DNA of 64,000 nucleotides from Saccharomycopsis crataegensis (Eukaryota > Ascomycota > Saccharomycetes > Ascoideales > Saccharomycopsidaceae): positions 1,798,001-1,862,000 of the forward strand of contig NW_027043829.1 of the NCBI RefSeq assembly GCF_037102585.1, in the 5' to 3' direction. Position numbers and translations under genes: made by a program. Shown here one piece after another: positions 1 to 10,542 of this stretch (within the stretch, counting starts at the first letter, position 1; each line of letters begins with the position of its first letter). A model generated the notes under the pieces. That model saw nothing but the letters and a program-made list of their open reading frames with translations. It did no database searches and was not told the origin of the DNA.

Positions 1-540
1 TGGTTATTTTGTTGATGATATAGACTGTTTCTCTTTTCTTTCTTTTCTTTCTTTCGATTTTCAATTCTGCGTGTGATTATTATTTAGGTTCTTTTTTCCT
101 CCTTTTTCTTTTTATTTTTTTTTTCCCTCAAGGGATTGGAAAAAATATACTTCTATTCTCTTCATTTCATGCTAAATTGATTAAATGTTGTAATTAGCAT
201 TGTTTTATCTTCTATTACCCACGAGCTTTCATACCCGCTGCGGGTGCTCAATGATTCTATCATAATTTTTTCTTTTTAGAGAGATTGAATTTACCAATTA
301 GGTGAATTACAGAATATAAGTGAGCTTGAGTTTTGCAAAAAAAATAGAATACACATTCTATATTGATGAATGTTATAAAGCTCTTCGGTGGTTTGCAGTA
401 AGGTGTTACGTGCACTGGGCATCTCAAACTTTTTCTCTTCGCACAAATTTTTTTTTGAAATTTTTTTTTTTTTTTTTTTTTTCTTCTCTAATAGACTTAG
501 ATAAACATTAATAATAACCCATAATATATAAAAAAAAAAT
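1..540. other. intergenic, upstream of RPC40
   Basis: No gene is recognisable here. The stretch is T-rich, with long T runs at about 460-482 and A runs just before the RPC40 start. A 13-bp perfect palindrome with a 3-nt centre, ACCCGCTGCGGGT, lies at 233-245. It could be a binding site for a dimeric factor, but I cannot name one. Confidence 0.6.
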
Positions 541-1560
541 ATGACCAAACCTGAGAATATTGTTGGTATTGAATATAACCGTGTGACTAATGTGTCTGCA
601 CATGACATTCCAGGGTACAAACTTGGAGAAGACTATGCCTGGAGTTTGGAAAAGTTTGAAGAGAGCTTCCAAATCAATATTCAACATCTCACGGAAAAAG
701 AAGCCAATTTCGACTTGGTCAACATTGACACTTCGGTTGCCAATGCTTTCCGTCGTATCATGATTGCTGAAGTTCCTTCAGTAGCCCCAGAAACAATCTT
801 TATTTTCAATAACACATCGGTGATCAGTGATGAAGTTCTCTCACATAGAATTGGGCTCATACCACTCAAGGTCGACCCAGATTTGTTGACTTGGGTTGAT
901 AGTAACGTCGAAGAGGATGAAGGGAAGTTTACCGATGAGAATACCATTGTCATGTCACTTAATGTCAGCTGTACCAGAAACCCTGACGCGCCAAAGGACT
1001 CACAAGACCCAAATGAGTTATACCGTAACAGCAACGTTTACTCGAAAGACTTGAAGTTTGAACCTCAGGGAAGACAACTTGAAATGTTCAAAGGTAATCC
1101 TGTTGAACCAGTATTCCCAAATATTTTGTTAGCCAAGTTGCGCCCGGGTCAGGAAATTTCTTTGACGGCTCACTGTGTTTTGGGTACCGGGTCAGATCAC
1201 GCCAAGTTTTCTCCGGTGGCTACTGCTTCATATAGATTGATGCCGGTGATTCAAATCTTGAAAGATGTTGAAGGTGAAGATGCCAAGAAGTTCCAAAAAT
1301 GTTTTACTCCAGGGGTTATTGGAATTGATGATGATGGGAAAGCTTTTGTTAAAGATGCAAGAAAAGATACCGTTAGTAGAGAAGTTTTAAGACACGACGA
1401 ATTCAAAGGCAAAGTGAAGTTGGGGAGAGACAGATCGCAATTTATCTTTAATGTTGAATCGGTTAGTGCCATGAGTCCAGAAGAGATTTTTTTCAAGAGT
1501 GTTAGAATTTTGAAAAATAAGGCCGAATATTTGCGTAATTGTCCTATTGGCCAGGTATGA
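541..1560 (+). CDS. RPC40: RNA polymerase I and III shared subunit AC40
   Basis: This is the alpha-like subunit shared by RNA polymerases I and III. It pairs with AC19 to form the assembly platform of both enzymes in the nucleus. The product has 339 residues, close to the 335 of the S. cerevisiae protein. The alpha-type signature ANAFRRIMIAEVPS is at residues 67-80, followed by LSHRIGLIPL at 100-109; both are hallmarks of the Rpb3/AC40 dimerisation fold. The C-terminal SPEEIFFKSVRILKNKA helix, part of the dimerisation domain, is also present. The ATG directly follows an A-rich leader and no upstream in-frame ATG is needed. The gene is convergent with the DUF1746 gene downstream. Confidence 0.96.
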   Translation: MTKPENIVGIEYNRVTNVSAHDIPGYKLGEDYAWSLEKFEESFQINIQHLTEKEANFDLVNIDTSVANAFRRIMIAEVPSVAPETIFIFNNTSVISDEVLSHRIGLIPLKVDPDLLTWVDSNVEEDEGKFTDENTIVMSLNVSCTRNPDAPKDSQDPNELYRNSNVYSKDLKFEPQGRQLEMFKGNPVEPVFPNILLAKLRPGQEISLTAHCVLGTGSDHAKFSPVATASYRLMPVIQILKDVEGEDAKKFQKCFTPGVIGIDDDGKAFVKDARKDTVSREVLRHDEFKGKVKLGRDRSQFIFNVESVSAMSPEEIFFKSVRILKNKAEYLRNCPIGQV

Positions 1561-1877
1561 TGAATTAAAATCAAGTAATTAGAAAATATGTCTTTACTTT
1601 TTTTTTCTTTATTTTATGCCTTTGTATATTGTACTATTATATTAAACAATTTTTAGCTGTTTGAAGATGAATGTTGTAAAGTAATGATAGGAAATCCTAT
1701 CTAGGTGACAAGCATATGAATAATTTGAAAAAAAAAAAGTCAGATATCGATTGTTGTTACATATAGATAGGCATCAGATCTTACGGATTGAGGTGATAAA
1801 TTGAATTTATATAGCTGCCCATTAAAAAAAAATTATATATTAAATTAAAATTGAATCACCAAAAAGGAAGAGCAAAA
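1561..1877. other. convergent 3' spacer
   Basis: This short spacer lies between the converging ends of RPC40 and the DUF1746 gene. It is AT-rich with A and T runs and I see no gene or RNA in it. Confidence 0.6.
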
Positions 1878-2711
1878 TCATACAACTGCGGTATTCATTC
1901 TGTCATTTAGCAAATTATTGAGACTTTCTTCAAACATAGTTTGTTCTTCTTCAGTTTCCTCTTCCCAAGAAATGTTCCATACTCTTTTTATGATGGTGAT
2001 GACTTGAATGGTTATGACATTAAGCTGCCCTGAATAGCCATCGCCTTGAACATCTTCATCTTGGGGGATACTGGATAACATTGGTGTATTAATAGAATTG
2101 TCGGATTCTTGATTACTTGAGGGGGAAACACTGAGAGCGGATTGTTGTGATGAATCATTGGAAGTTGATTGCTCGGTCGTGGTATTTGATTTGGATCCGA
2201 TGGTTGGATCAATGAATGTTAAGAACCATGCGGCAAATATAAGAAATTGCAAGATAATTATTAGGAAATCGTTGAATAAAATTTTCACTTTGTTTTCTGT
2301 GATTCTTTCACCAACTAATTGTAATGTCCAACCGCTGTATTTATAACCATGATGACCTGGTGAAGGTACTTTGAAGAAGAAGAGTCGGATGAGGATGACG
2401 TACAAGTTGAAGCATAACGGGCCAAAAAACAACATTCTGGTGATCATTTTCTTGCCACGGGCGGTTTTCAATATGTCATTGCCTTGCGTTTGAAAAGATG
2501 AGGATAATATGAAATGAAATATTGATCTGCCGATCAAGAAGAAAAAAGAAGCATCCAATAAATAGACGTAGTATATCGATACCAAGCTGAGAATTATGAG
2601 GTTGGATCTGATGTCTTGTAGGAAATGTTTTTTTCGCTGTTTGAGAACTTTGCGGTTATTAGTTAGGATTTCTTTCTCTGAAGCGAAATGCGAAACTGTT
2701 ACCACGGACAT
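1878..2711 (-). CDS. DUF1746 membrane protein, Dsc4-like
   Basis: The 277-residue product has three hydrophobic segments, at about 35-60, 90-115 and 145-168. Between the second and third is GHHGYKYSGWTLQLVGE, which resembles the Gly-Tyr-x-x-Gly-Gly / Phe-x-Gly pattern I associate with the fungal DUF1746 family. The best-studied relative is, as I recall, Dsc4 of the S. pombe Golgi/ER Dsc E3 ligase complex. A role in membrane-protein ubiquitination is therefore possible, but it is inferred only from the family. Residues 170-230 are a Ser/Gln/Asn-rich, probably disordered, linker. The start is the ATG at 2709-2711, followed by VVTVSHFASEKE. An (ATT)n-like repeat lies directly upstream at about 2711-2750. 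Confidence 0.6.
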   Translation of the reverse strand: MSVVTVSHFASEKEILTNNRKVLKQRKKHFLQDIRSNLIILSLVSIYYVYLLDASFFFLIGRSIFHFILSSSFQTQGNDILKTARGKKMITRMLFFGPLCFNLYVILIRLFFFKVPSPGHHGYKYSGWTLQLVGERITENKVKILFNDFLIIILQFLIFAAWFLTFIDPTIGSKSNTTTEQSTSNDSSQQSALSVSPSSNQESDNSINTPMLSSIPQDEDVQGDGYSGQLNVITIQVITIIKRVWNISWEEETEEEQTMFEESLNNLLNDRMNTAVV

Positions 2712-3556
2712 TATTGTTATTATTATTATTGTTATTATTATTAATATTGCTGGTGACAGTGAGGATGATGAAGAAGATGGTGATTTCTAATGTGTGAGTA
2801 TGGATGATTGATTTTGTTTGGCATTGTCAAAAGACCTGTTGCTCCGGTACATGCTACTTCCGGTTTTGGCGGGACATTCCGACCACCACCGGCTACCCGG
2901 GTTTCCTCTCAACCCTTTTGGGAGCACCCCATGCCATGTGTGCTCATATCACGTACTGTCGTGAAGAAAAGACAGGCCCAGCGAGAGAAAGGGCCCAAAT
3001 GGACATCAATTTATTTGTCTGAGTGGACTATCTGTGAAAACCACACTTTAGCGGATTCTTGGTTGTTAGCTACATATGATTTACAGTGTAGCCTCATGTT
3101 TTGGAGAAATAGTCACGAGACAGTCAGTAATATAGTCTACCAATAGACTACGATTGGGCTTGATCTGCTGTGTTTATGTTTTGCTAAAAGCGAAACATCT
3201 GATGCAATTAACATCACAGAATAAACCAATATTGTGTGAAGAGCATAATAGGCAAGGCAATGGCCATCGTTGTAGAGGTAGTAATAGTTTTCAGCAGCAG
3301 CAGCAGGGAGTCATTAGTAATGATACTGTATGTGTCTGCTTGGCTATAAAATCTCGCTGGGCGGATTCCGGCGGTGACTATGGGCAGAGAGCGTTACCCG
3401 GCCATTGGTTCGAGAGCCTCTCAGGTGGTAAACAGCAAGCGTTTTGGTTTAAATATTACCGCTCACCCTACGTTTTCTTCCCTCCTTCTTCTGATCTATC
3501 GGTACTCCCTTTTGCCATCCTTCCCTCCCTCAAATATCTTAACATATCCCTACAAA
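2712..3556. promoter_or_regulatory. divergent intergenic and GND1 promoter
   Basis: The open frames here are short, overlapping and show no family resemblance, so I treat the stretch as promoter. A Reb1-type TTACCCG sits at 3394-3400, with an inverted CCAAT box (ATTGG) at 3404-3408, about 150 bp before the GND1 start. That placement suits a strongly expressed gene. A short CAG run lies at about 3291-3306. No TATA box can be assigned with confidence. Confidence 0.5.
3394..3400 (+). promoter_or_regulatory. Reb1-like site upstream of GND1
   Basis: TTACCCG matches the Reb1 core exactly. It lies 157 bp before the GND1 ATG and next to a CCAAT box. Whether Reb1 in this species reads the same core is assumed. 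Confidence 0.45.
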
Positions 3557-5286
3557 ATGTCTGCTGTGTACGTATCCACTTTTTCTTTTTTTCGTTTCGC
3601 TGCTGATACACATCCCAATTCATATCTATAGATATTATTTCCTCAATTGATGAATGAGCCAACAATTTTTCTCTTTTTTTTTTTTTTCTTTTTGACAAAT
3701 AACATGGAATGTCAACAATTGTTTCGAAAACAATAATAATAAAGGCAAGAGCAGAGAAAGAAAAATAATAATAATACATAAATAAATAGAAATATTGTAC
3801 TAACAATTGTTAATTCAGCGCTGATGTCGGTCTTATTGGTCTCGCTGTTATGGGTCAAAACTTGATCCTTAACATTGCCGACCACGGTTTCAAGGTTGCT
3901 GCTTTCAACAGAACCACCTCTAAAGTTCAACACTTCTTGGATAACGAAGCCAAGGGTAACGACAACGTTGTCGGTGCCTTCTCTATCGAAGAATTCGTTG
4001 CTAAATTGAAGAAACCAAGAAGAATCATCCTCCTTGTTAAGGCTGGTTCCGCCGTTGACGCCTTCATTGACACCCTTTTGCCACACTTGGACCAAGGTGA
4101 TATCATCATTGACGGTGGTAACTCTCACTTCCCAGACTCCAACAGAAGAGCCAAGGAACTCGCTGCTAAGGGTATCAGATTCGTCGGTTCCGGTGTTTCT
4201 GGTGGTGAAGAAGGTGCCAGATACGGTCCATCTCTTATGCCAGGTGGTAACGAAGAAGCTTGGCCATACATCAAGGAAATTTTCCAATCCGTCTCCGCCA
4301 AGTCCGATGGTGAACCATGTTGTGACTGGGTTGGTCCAGAAGGTTCTGGTCATTTCGTCAAGATGGTCCACAATGGTATTGAATACGGTGACATGCAATT
4401 GATTGCCGAAGCTTACGACATCATGAAGAGAATTGGTGGTTTCACCAGTAAGGAAATTGGTGAAGTTTTTGCCAAATGGAACAAGGGTGTCCTTGACTCT
4501 TTCCTTGTTGAAATTACCAGAGACATTTTGTTGTTTGACGATGTCGATGGAACTCCATTGGTTGAAAAGATCTTGGATTCTGCCGGTCAAAAGGGTACCG
4601 GTAAGTGGACTGCCATCAACGCTTTGGACCTTGGTATGCCTGTCACCTTGATTGGTGAAGCCGTTTTTGCCAGATGTTTGTCTGCCGTTAAGTCTGAACG
4701 TGTTAAGGCCTCCCACATTTTGAGCGGTCCAGAAATTCCAAAGGATGCCATCAAGGACAAGCAAGCTTTTGTCGATGACTTGGAACAAGCTCTTTACGCT
4801 TCTAAAATCATTTCTTATGCTCAAGGTTTCATGCTTATCCGTGAAGCCGCCAAGGAATATGGCTGGAAGCTCAATAACCCAGCCATTGCCCTTATGTGGC
4901 GTGGTGGGTGTATCATCCGTTCCGTTTTCCTCGGGGAAATCACCAAGGCTTACCGTGTCAACCCAGACTTGGAAAACTTGTTGTTCGATGACTTCTTCAA
5001 GAACGCCATCAACAAGGCCCAATCTGGTTGGAGAAAGACCTTGGCTCTTTCCACCACTTATGGTATTGCTTCTCCAGCTTTTGCTACTGCTTTGGCCTTC
5101 TACGATGGTTACAGATCCGCCAGAGTTCCAGCTAACTTGATCCAAGCCCAAAGAGATTACTTTGGTGCCCACACCTTCAAGGTTTTGCCAGAAGCTGCCA
5201 GCGAAAACTTGCCAGAAGGTAAGAACATCCACATCAACTGGACCGGTAAGGGTGGTAACGTCAGTGCTTCCACTTACGATGCCTAA
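3557..5286 (+). CDS. GND1: 6-phosphogluconate dehydrogenase, decarboxylating (two exons)
   Basis: This is the oxidative pentose phosphate enzyme that converts 6-phosphogluconate and NADP to ribulose 5-phosphate, CO2 and NADPH in the cytosol. Exon 1 is only 11 nt (3557-3567). The intron at 3568-3818 (251 nt) begins GTACGT, has TACTAAC at 3798-3804 and ends CAG. Exon 2 is 3819-5286. Joined, they give 492 residues beginning MSAVADVGLIGLAVMGQNL, which restores the Rossmann nucleotide-binding start that exon 2 alone would lack. The 6PGD signature SGVSGGEEGARYGPSLMPGG is at 128-147. The family's catalytic Lys and Glu correspond to about K185 (HFVKMVHNG) and E192. Codon use is strongly biased, as in abundant proteins. 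There is no peroxisomal SKL-type tail. Confidence 0.97.
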
Positions 5287-6358
5287 TTTTAAGTTGTATA
5301 CGAGTTTTTGTTGTTGATATATCCTGATTAGTTTTTTAATTTTCAATGTGACTCAAATCGAGTAGTCTGTGCTAGTTTATAACATTTCTTTGTAATAATG
5401 ATGTAGCTTGAGGCTGTTTTATTTTTTTTTTTGTTGTTTTTTTTTTTTTTTGTTGGATTTTTTCGATCGGGGAAGGAAGGGCAGGAAAGGAATAAGAATC
5501 CCTTCTATTCTCACCCCAGTGTATTTTGGTTGAAAGACATACATTACTAGACTGTTGATTCGAAATAATAAGGCAGTAGAGTTCCTTTATTTCCCAATAT
5601 ATATATATATATATATATACATCATGTTAGCAGATAATTGGTGGTGCAATATGTATTATTATTTGTTTTTAATTATCGGATAACAGCTTTCTATGACATG
5701 CCGGGCCTGGATTGGTGCGGCCTGGTTGAAAAAGCCAAAACAAAAATATACTGTACCAATCAGATCTAGCAAACGTAGAATCAACAAAGATAAAACGCTC
5801 AAATAAAAATAATGATCAATAAAAATAAAGTATAGAGTATAGACACCACCTGTTTATGTCAAACTTTGAGAAGAGGCAACCGAACGAACTGATGGTGCCT
5901 CTGCTCAACCTTTTTCCATCGAGGTGCAATGTTTCTCTTGAAGTGTAAAGAATTACCACCTAGAAGGTTTCTGAAATCTATTAGAAATGCACAACAAAAA
6001 AGATAAATCGAACCTTCAACTTTTTATTCTACCATACGGTCAGTCATAATGAGCCATTAGGTTACTCAGTTACAGTACATGGTTTTGCAAACCACACAAA
6101 ACTCAAGAGAAAGATAATTGACGAAATAGATACTTAATAGGACTGACTGCTTACCGGAAACATATATATAAATAAATATATATATGCTATAGCAAAAAAA
6201 AAAAAAAATAACAAGAAAAACAAAGTTAACGTTAATCTAATTACATACCACTAAAAGTACAAAAGAAAAGAAAAAGTAAAAAAAAAAAAACGAAAAAAAT
6301 TAATTCTATCTGTATCAAAAGAGGAACAAAATAATAATAATAATAATAATAAGAAGCA
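5287..6358. other. long convergent spacer GND1/UTP22
   Basis: More than 1 kb separates two converging genes, which is unusually long here. I see an (AT)n run at about 5597-5619, several A/T homopolymers, and (AAT)n-like sequence at about 6330-6352. I found no tRNA arms, no convincing C/D snoRNA box pair and no protein-coding frame. A non-coding RNA or a replication origin cannot be excluded. Confidence 0.5.
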
Positions 6359-9300
6359 TTAAATCTTTTTCACAAACAAATTATGGATCAAATCACCGCC
6401 TAATTTACAAATATCATCGTAAATTGCCTTTTTATTGATCACAACATCGTTTTCTTTCCCATCAACCGGTTGACAATTGTACCCCATATTGACCTTAAAT
6501 GATTTGACACCAATGGCATTTGGGTAGAAAATCCCAGTGATGACATTTTCTCCCTTGTTGTGAAGCCCACTAATTTCATGACTAGAGAAAAGTATGATAT
6601 TACCGTACCTGTCATTTAATTGGCGCATCAACTCGGTCATTGGATCAAGTTTCATCACGAGCGCATCCTCAATCAAACCTCCAGAACTATTGAAATGACT
6701 TTGCAAAGAACTCAAGTTTTTATAAGCAGAAGCAGAATGGATCCCACTGAACTCCCGAATCGATGAGGATTCTGGGCCTTTAGTACGGATGACAAAATCA
6801 TAATCGTCAAGCGCCGGTTTGAATAACATATCCACAGTTTTTTCATTAATACCTTGGGTCTCCATTAATGATATCGCAATACGAGCAAGGACAGTAAGAC
6901 GCGTGGCAATTGGCAAATGTACATGACTACCCCAAAGAATACCAGATTGATCATCTTTAGTACCAATAAAGTATTGGGTACGCATGCCTTGAGGATCGGA
7001 ACCACGAACTTTCTCAAAATTGGAAACAAGAGTATGATGAAGTGGCAACGACATTTTGTCGCTCAATTTCGCAAAATCGGCACCAGTGTCATTGTGCAAA
7101 GTATTGAGAAACTCATATTCACTGCCTTCTAATTCTTTATCTAATTTTTTAGTTAAGTCTAACACCAATGGAACTTCTTTCCAATTCCAAGTGGCCAAAA
7201 ATTGAAGGATTCTTAAGAACCCACTTTGAGCACTCGATGGTGGAAGCCATGACTCACTATCAACAAACACTTTCAACGCAATAAGTTCCACAAGCTCATC
7301 GTTGAGATGTGATAACAATAATTGATCATCTAACCAACGTTTGAACAATCTAATCACCGGAGAAAGATAAAGGAAATGATGGGCCAATGTAGAAACAGAT
7401 CTGGTATGCTTTATTGAACCAATATATTTTTGATTGAATTTGAGATAGACTTCCTCCAACACACTTCTCTTATCTTTGGAAACATTGGAATTGGCACGGA
7501 GATACAACACTTCATCACGTTCAGTAAGAACTCTGACACGGAACCCAAACCCTTCTGGAGTAATTACATTCAAAGTAGTGATATCATGATTATAAGGAAC
7601 TGAAATATCATCGCGTTCAATAAACACATGATAGTGTTCACTGGATTTTGATTCTTTAAGAAGATCATAAATCTTGAGCAAGAAGGCAGTCTTGGTATTT
7701 TCAAGGGCTTGGATTTGATCTGGCCAATTCTTAGAAGATTCAAACTCGAGAACCACATCTTGAAAGAACTCCGGGTTAGAAACTGCAAAAGGCACAGGGG
7801 CCAATACGGAAGTATAACGGAAAGCAGAACCATTTGGAAGTAAAGTCTTGATCTTAAGAGGAAGTTTGTCATTCAAATTCATCAACACTTTATAAAAATT
7901 CTCAAAACTAGTTTTGAGATTATTGTAACTATTGACATTGACGACAGATGTCTTAGTTGCTGAAGGCAAGGTTGGCAAGGGAATTTTCGATTGGAAATAT
8001 CCGCAAGTAGTTTGAACCTTGCTAGAAACAAAGTAATCCAAATGCAAGCTGAACAAATATTTCACCACACTAAAAACAGTCGGTTCATGAGCAGAAGCTT
8101 CCCAGATTACACAATGATGAATTGAACTATCCTTGAACTTTCTGAGAGATGCTTTTTCGCCCCAAAATTGATCAAATTCCTCTCCTGCCTCGGTGTCACT
8201 ATTTGGCGGACCTCTAATGACAAGTTTTTCTGACTCTTGTTGGTTAAGAATCAAACCAATATGAATTTTGGAAGTACTAAGGTTAAGCTCATGCTTTCTT
8301 TTATGAACGGTAGTTTGAACCCCAGAGACTTGTTTATAATCTTTAACCGAATGATCAACAATCTTTATAGATAAATTCTTGAGTTTATCTTGAAGCCCAG
8401 TTTTCAAGATAGTGTACAATCTATTCTTTATGAAATTCTCGTAGCTGATAAATGTGATTTTTTCACCGGCATTAAACTCAATAGTTCCATTATCTGCACT
8501 GATCTTCTCATCCTTAGAGTGTTTTGGGGCAGGTATTGGTAGTTCAATGTTCAAATCGTACTTAAGATATGGAATGTCGTTTTTCTTGAGGAAAATTGCG
8601 TCAAATGTATCCTTGGTGTCATTGTTTAGTAAATTTAAAGTGATTTGGGCCTCATGCTTGATTAATTGGTAAGAAGCAATCGACATTTTCCAAAGAATGT
8701 TAAGCTTGGTTGTTTTGTCAAAGATTGCTGGGACGTGGAAACCGTCGGTACTGTATTTAACATGATTAGCGATAGATTCGTTGGAATGGAAAGACAAGTA
8801 ACCATGTTCAGCAATATCAACAGTCGCCAAATATTTGACGGTACCCTTGAACAACTGATACGATGAGAATCCTGAGAGTAAGATCTTGTTACCGTCCAAG
8901 CCACCACCTTTCAAAAGAAGCGCCATAAGAACTGCGAATTCGAAATGACCAAAACCTCCATGGCTAAATGAACCTGACTTGAACCCACGTTGTAAGAGCC
9001 AAAGACGCCCGAGAACACAGGCATCATGGAAATTTTCAACCTGTTTCTTAGTTTTATATAGAAGTTTCAAATAATGATCATAGGTGGAATTGGTGATTAA
9101 AGAAGCGTTATAAATAGGAGTTGGTGGTAGTTGATCATCTTCTTCATTAGGTAGCTGGATTCTTATATTGTTTTTATCAGGAAGAAGTTTCTTAAAATCA
9201 AAGGCATCAAATGGGAAGGAGGCAATAAGTCGTATGGAAAATTTCGATTTATGGAAGTTGAGTTCATTATCGACGTCATTGGCAACACAATCGATTCTCA

Positions 9301-10147
9301 AAGAAGGAGTCAACATATCATTATTAACGTATTCATAGTGGAATTTCAAGAAACTCAAGTTAGTACCCACAGAGTTCAATAATTCTCTAGTGATATAAGC
9401 CAAATAGAATGATCTTTTATGGAACGCCCTGTAGTTCAAATAGTCCTTCTTTTCAAATAATTCATTTGGCATTGTGACATTCAAGTCAACGATATTGTTG
9501 AATGGTAATTGGATACCATTTTTGAGACCAAACGACCCGACAAGGGAAATATCTTTTGGTTTCAAGTACTGTAACTTATAATTAATATTAACAGGTTTTG
9601 GGTCAGCAAATGGCACGTTTATTCTTTGAAATTTTGGATGTTTAGTAGTTTTGGAGAAGATTGCATTGATTTTGTCAAGCCCGAGTTTATCAGTTTCTTT
9701 GATGTCTTGAATGGCGTCGTACAATTTGTGCAAAAATTTTTCAACGCCTTTGATTTTGGACTCGTTGAGTTTCACCTCCTTGACAAGCTCATCTATTTGT
9801 AACTTGAAAATATTTGATCTGAATAACTCTGCGGTTTCTCTCGCTATCTGTATATCCTTTGCGTTCATATTAGTTTTCTGTTTCTTGGATTTGTGAGCAT
9901 CGGCTTCTTTCTCATCACCATCATTCTCATTCTCATCATCTTCACTTTCTTCATCTTCCTCATATATAGTGTCTGACTTCTCATTCTCACTATATTGTTC
10001 TTGGGTCTCCTGATCGCTTTCAGATGTGATTGGATTCCCGTTTTTCATCAAGACATTAATCAACACATCCTTGGAGATGGTTGGCTTAGAACCTTGGCCC
10101 GAGACAGAACCTGATCTCTTTCTCTTGACCTGTGTAGTAGCTACCAT
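6359..10147 (-). CDS. UTP22: U3 snoRNP protein Utp22 (Nrap family)
   Basis: This nucleolar protein belongs to the small-subunit processome (UTP-C group), which is needed for 18S rRNA maturation. The product has 1262 residues, matching the family's roughly 1240. Residues 1-100 are acidic and low in complexity, with a basic KRKR start that suits nucleolar import. The conserved Nrap body begins near residue 150 (VPFADPKPVNINYKLQY) and continues with VGSFGLKNG, LGRLWLLQRGF and the G-rich HGGFGHFEFAVLMALLLKGG region. These are hallmarks of its inactive poly(A)-polymerase/CCA-enzyme-like folds. The C-terminal part (LFSSHEISG and NMGYNCQPVDGKENDVV) is intact. The ATG is at 10145-10147 and the frame is uninterrupted. 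The gene is divergent from GLO3. Confidence 0.95.
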   Translation of the reverse strand: MVATTQVKRKRSGSVSGQGSKPTISKDVLINVLMKNGNPITSESDQETQEQYSENEKSDTIYEEDEESEDDENENDGDEKEADAHKSKKQKTNMNAKDIQIARETAELFRSNIFKLQIDELVKEVKLNESKIKGVEKFLHKLYDAIQDIKETDKLGLDKINAIFSKTTKHPKFQRINVPFADPKPVNINYKLQYLKPKDISLVGSFGLKNGIQLPFNNIVDLNVTMPNELFEKKDYLNYRAFHKRSFYLAYITRELLNSVGTNLSFLKFHYEYVNNDMLTPSLRIDCVANDVDNELNFHKSKFSIRLIASFPFDAFDFKKLLPDKNNIRIQLPNEEDDQLPPTPIYNASLITNSTYDHYLKLLYKTKKQVENFHDACVLGRLWLLQRGFKSGSFSHGGFGHFEFAVLMALLLKGGGLDGNKILLSGFSSYQLFKGTVKYLATVDIAEHGYLSFHSNESIANHVKYSTDGFHVPAIFDKTTKLNILWKMSIASYQLIKHEAQITLNLLNNDTKDTFDAIFLKKNDIPYLKYDLNIELPIPAPKHSKDEKISADNGTIEFNAGEKITFISYENFIKNRLYTILKTGLQDKLKNLSIKIVDHSVKDYKQVSGVQTTVHKRKHELNLSTSKIHIGLILNQQESEKLVIRGPPNSDTEAGEEFDQFWGEKASLRKFKDSSIHHCVIWEASAHEPTVFSVVKYLFSLHLDYFVSSKVQTTCGYFQSKIPLPTLPSATKTSVVNVNSYNNLKTSFENFYKVLMNLNDKLPLKIKTLLPNGSAFRYTSVLAPVPFAVSNPEFFQDVVLEFESSKNWPDQIQALENTKTAFLLKIYDLLKESKSSEHYHVFIERDDISVPYNHDITTLNVITPEGFGFRVRVLTERDEVLYLRANSNVSKDKRSVLEEVYLKFNQKYIGSIKHTRSVSTLAHHFLYLSPVIRLFKRWLDDQLLLSHLNDELVELIALKVFVDSESWLPPSSAQSGFLRILQFLATWNWKEVPLVLDLTKKLDKELEGSEYEFLNTLHNDTGADFAKLSDKMSLPLHHTLVSNFEKVRGSDPQGMRTQYFIGTKDDQSGILWGSHVHLPIATRLTVLARIAISLMETQGINEKTVDMLFKPALDDYDFVIRTKGPESSSIREFSGIHSASAYKNLSSLQSHFNSSGGLIEDALVMKLDPMTELMRQLNDRYGNIILFSSHEISGLHNKGENVITGIFYPNAIGVKSFKVNMGYNCQPVDGKENDVVINKKAIYDDICKLGGDLIHNLFVKKI

Positions 10148-10542
10148 AGTTAAATAGTAATACCACTAAAGACAAAAAAAAAAAAAATAAAAACTGTGTG
10201 ACTGACCAGTTGAAATATATAGGTGATGGACCTGTATTTTTTTTATTTTTTTATTTTTTATTTTTTCTCTCCTACTACCAGCAGAGAGTGAATTGCTGCA
10301 AATAACAAAAAAAAAAAAAAAAAAAAAAAAGAAAATTCGCGCCACCCACACACCACCCCACTAAAAACGTCCCACAAAGGTTGCCCGGCACTCAGTGCCA
10401 GACACCCTGGCGGGTGATGCTTTCCACCAATGTTATGGATCACCCACCCACAAATGACAACAAAACACCACCACCCAAGGCACGTCTTGCAACCACTGCC
10501 TACCCACAGCACCCATTTATCACATCACCACCCAACAGCAGG
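10148..10542. promoter_or_regulatory. divergent promoter UTP22/GLO3
   Basis: This region holds alternating long T and A tracts (about 10231-10265 and 10308-10330), typical nucleosome-poor yeast promoter sequence, then a CA-rich stretch before GLO3. I looked for the PAC and RRPE motifs usual at ribosome-biogenesis genes and did not find a clear pair. In-frame ATGs at 10417 and 10435 lie upstream of the chosen GLO3 start. Confidence 0.5.

Noticed and set aside
3154-3606. 150-codon frame upstream of GND1
   Set aside because: It overlaps the GND1 promoter, first exon and intron, and shows no domain or composition signal.
3712-5346. 544-codon open frame antisense to GND1
   Set aside because: It mirrors the strongly biased codon use of GND1 and overlaps its intron. 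The protein has no family resemblance and is rich in Thr/Val/Gly/Phe, as expected for a shadow frame.
10417-10542. Upstream in-frame ATGs extending GLO3
   Set aside because: The added Pro/Thr-rich residues do not match the family, and the ArfGAP start at 10543 does.
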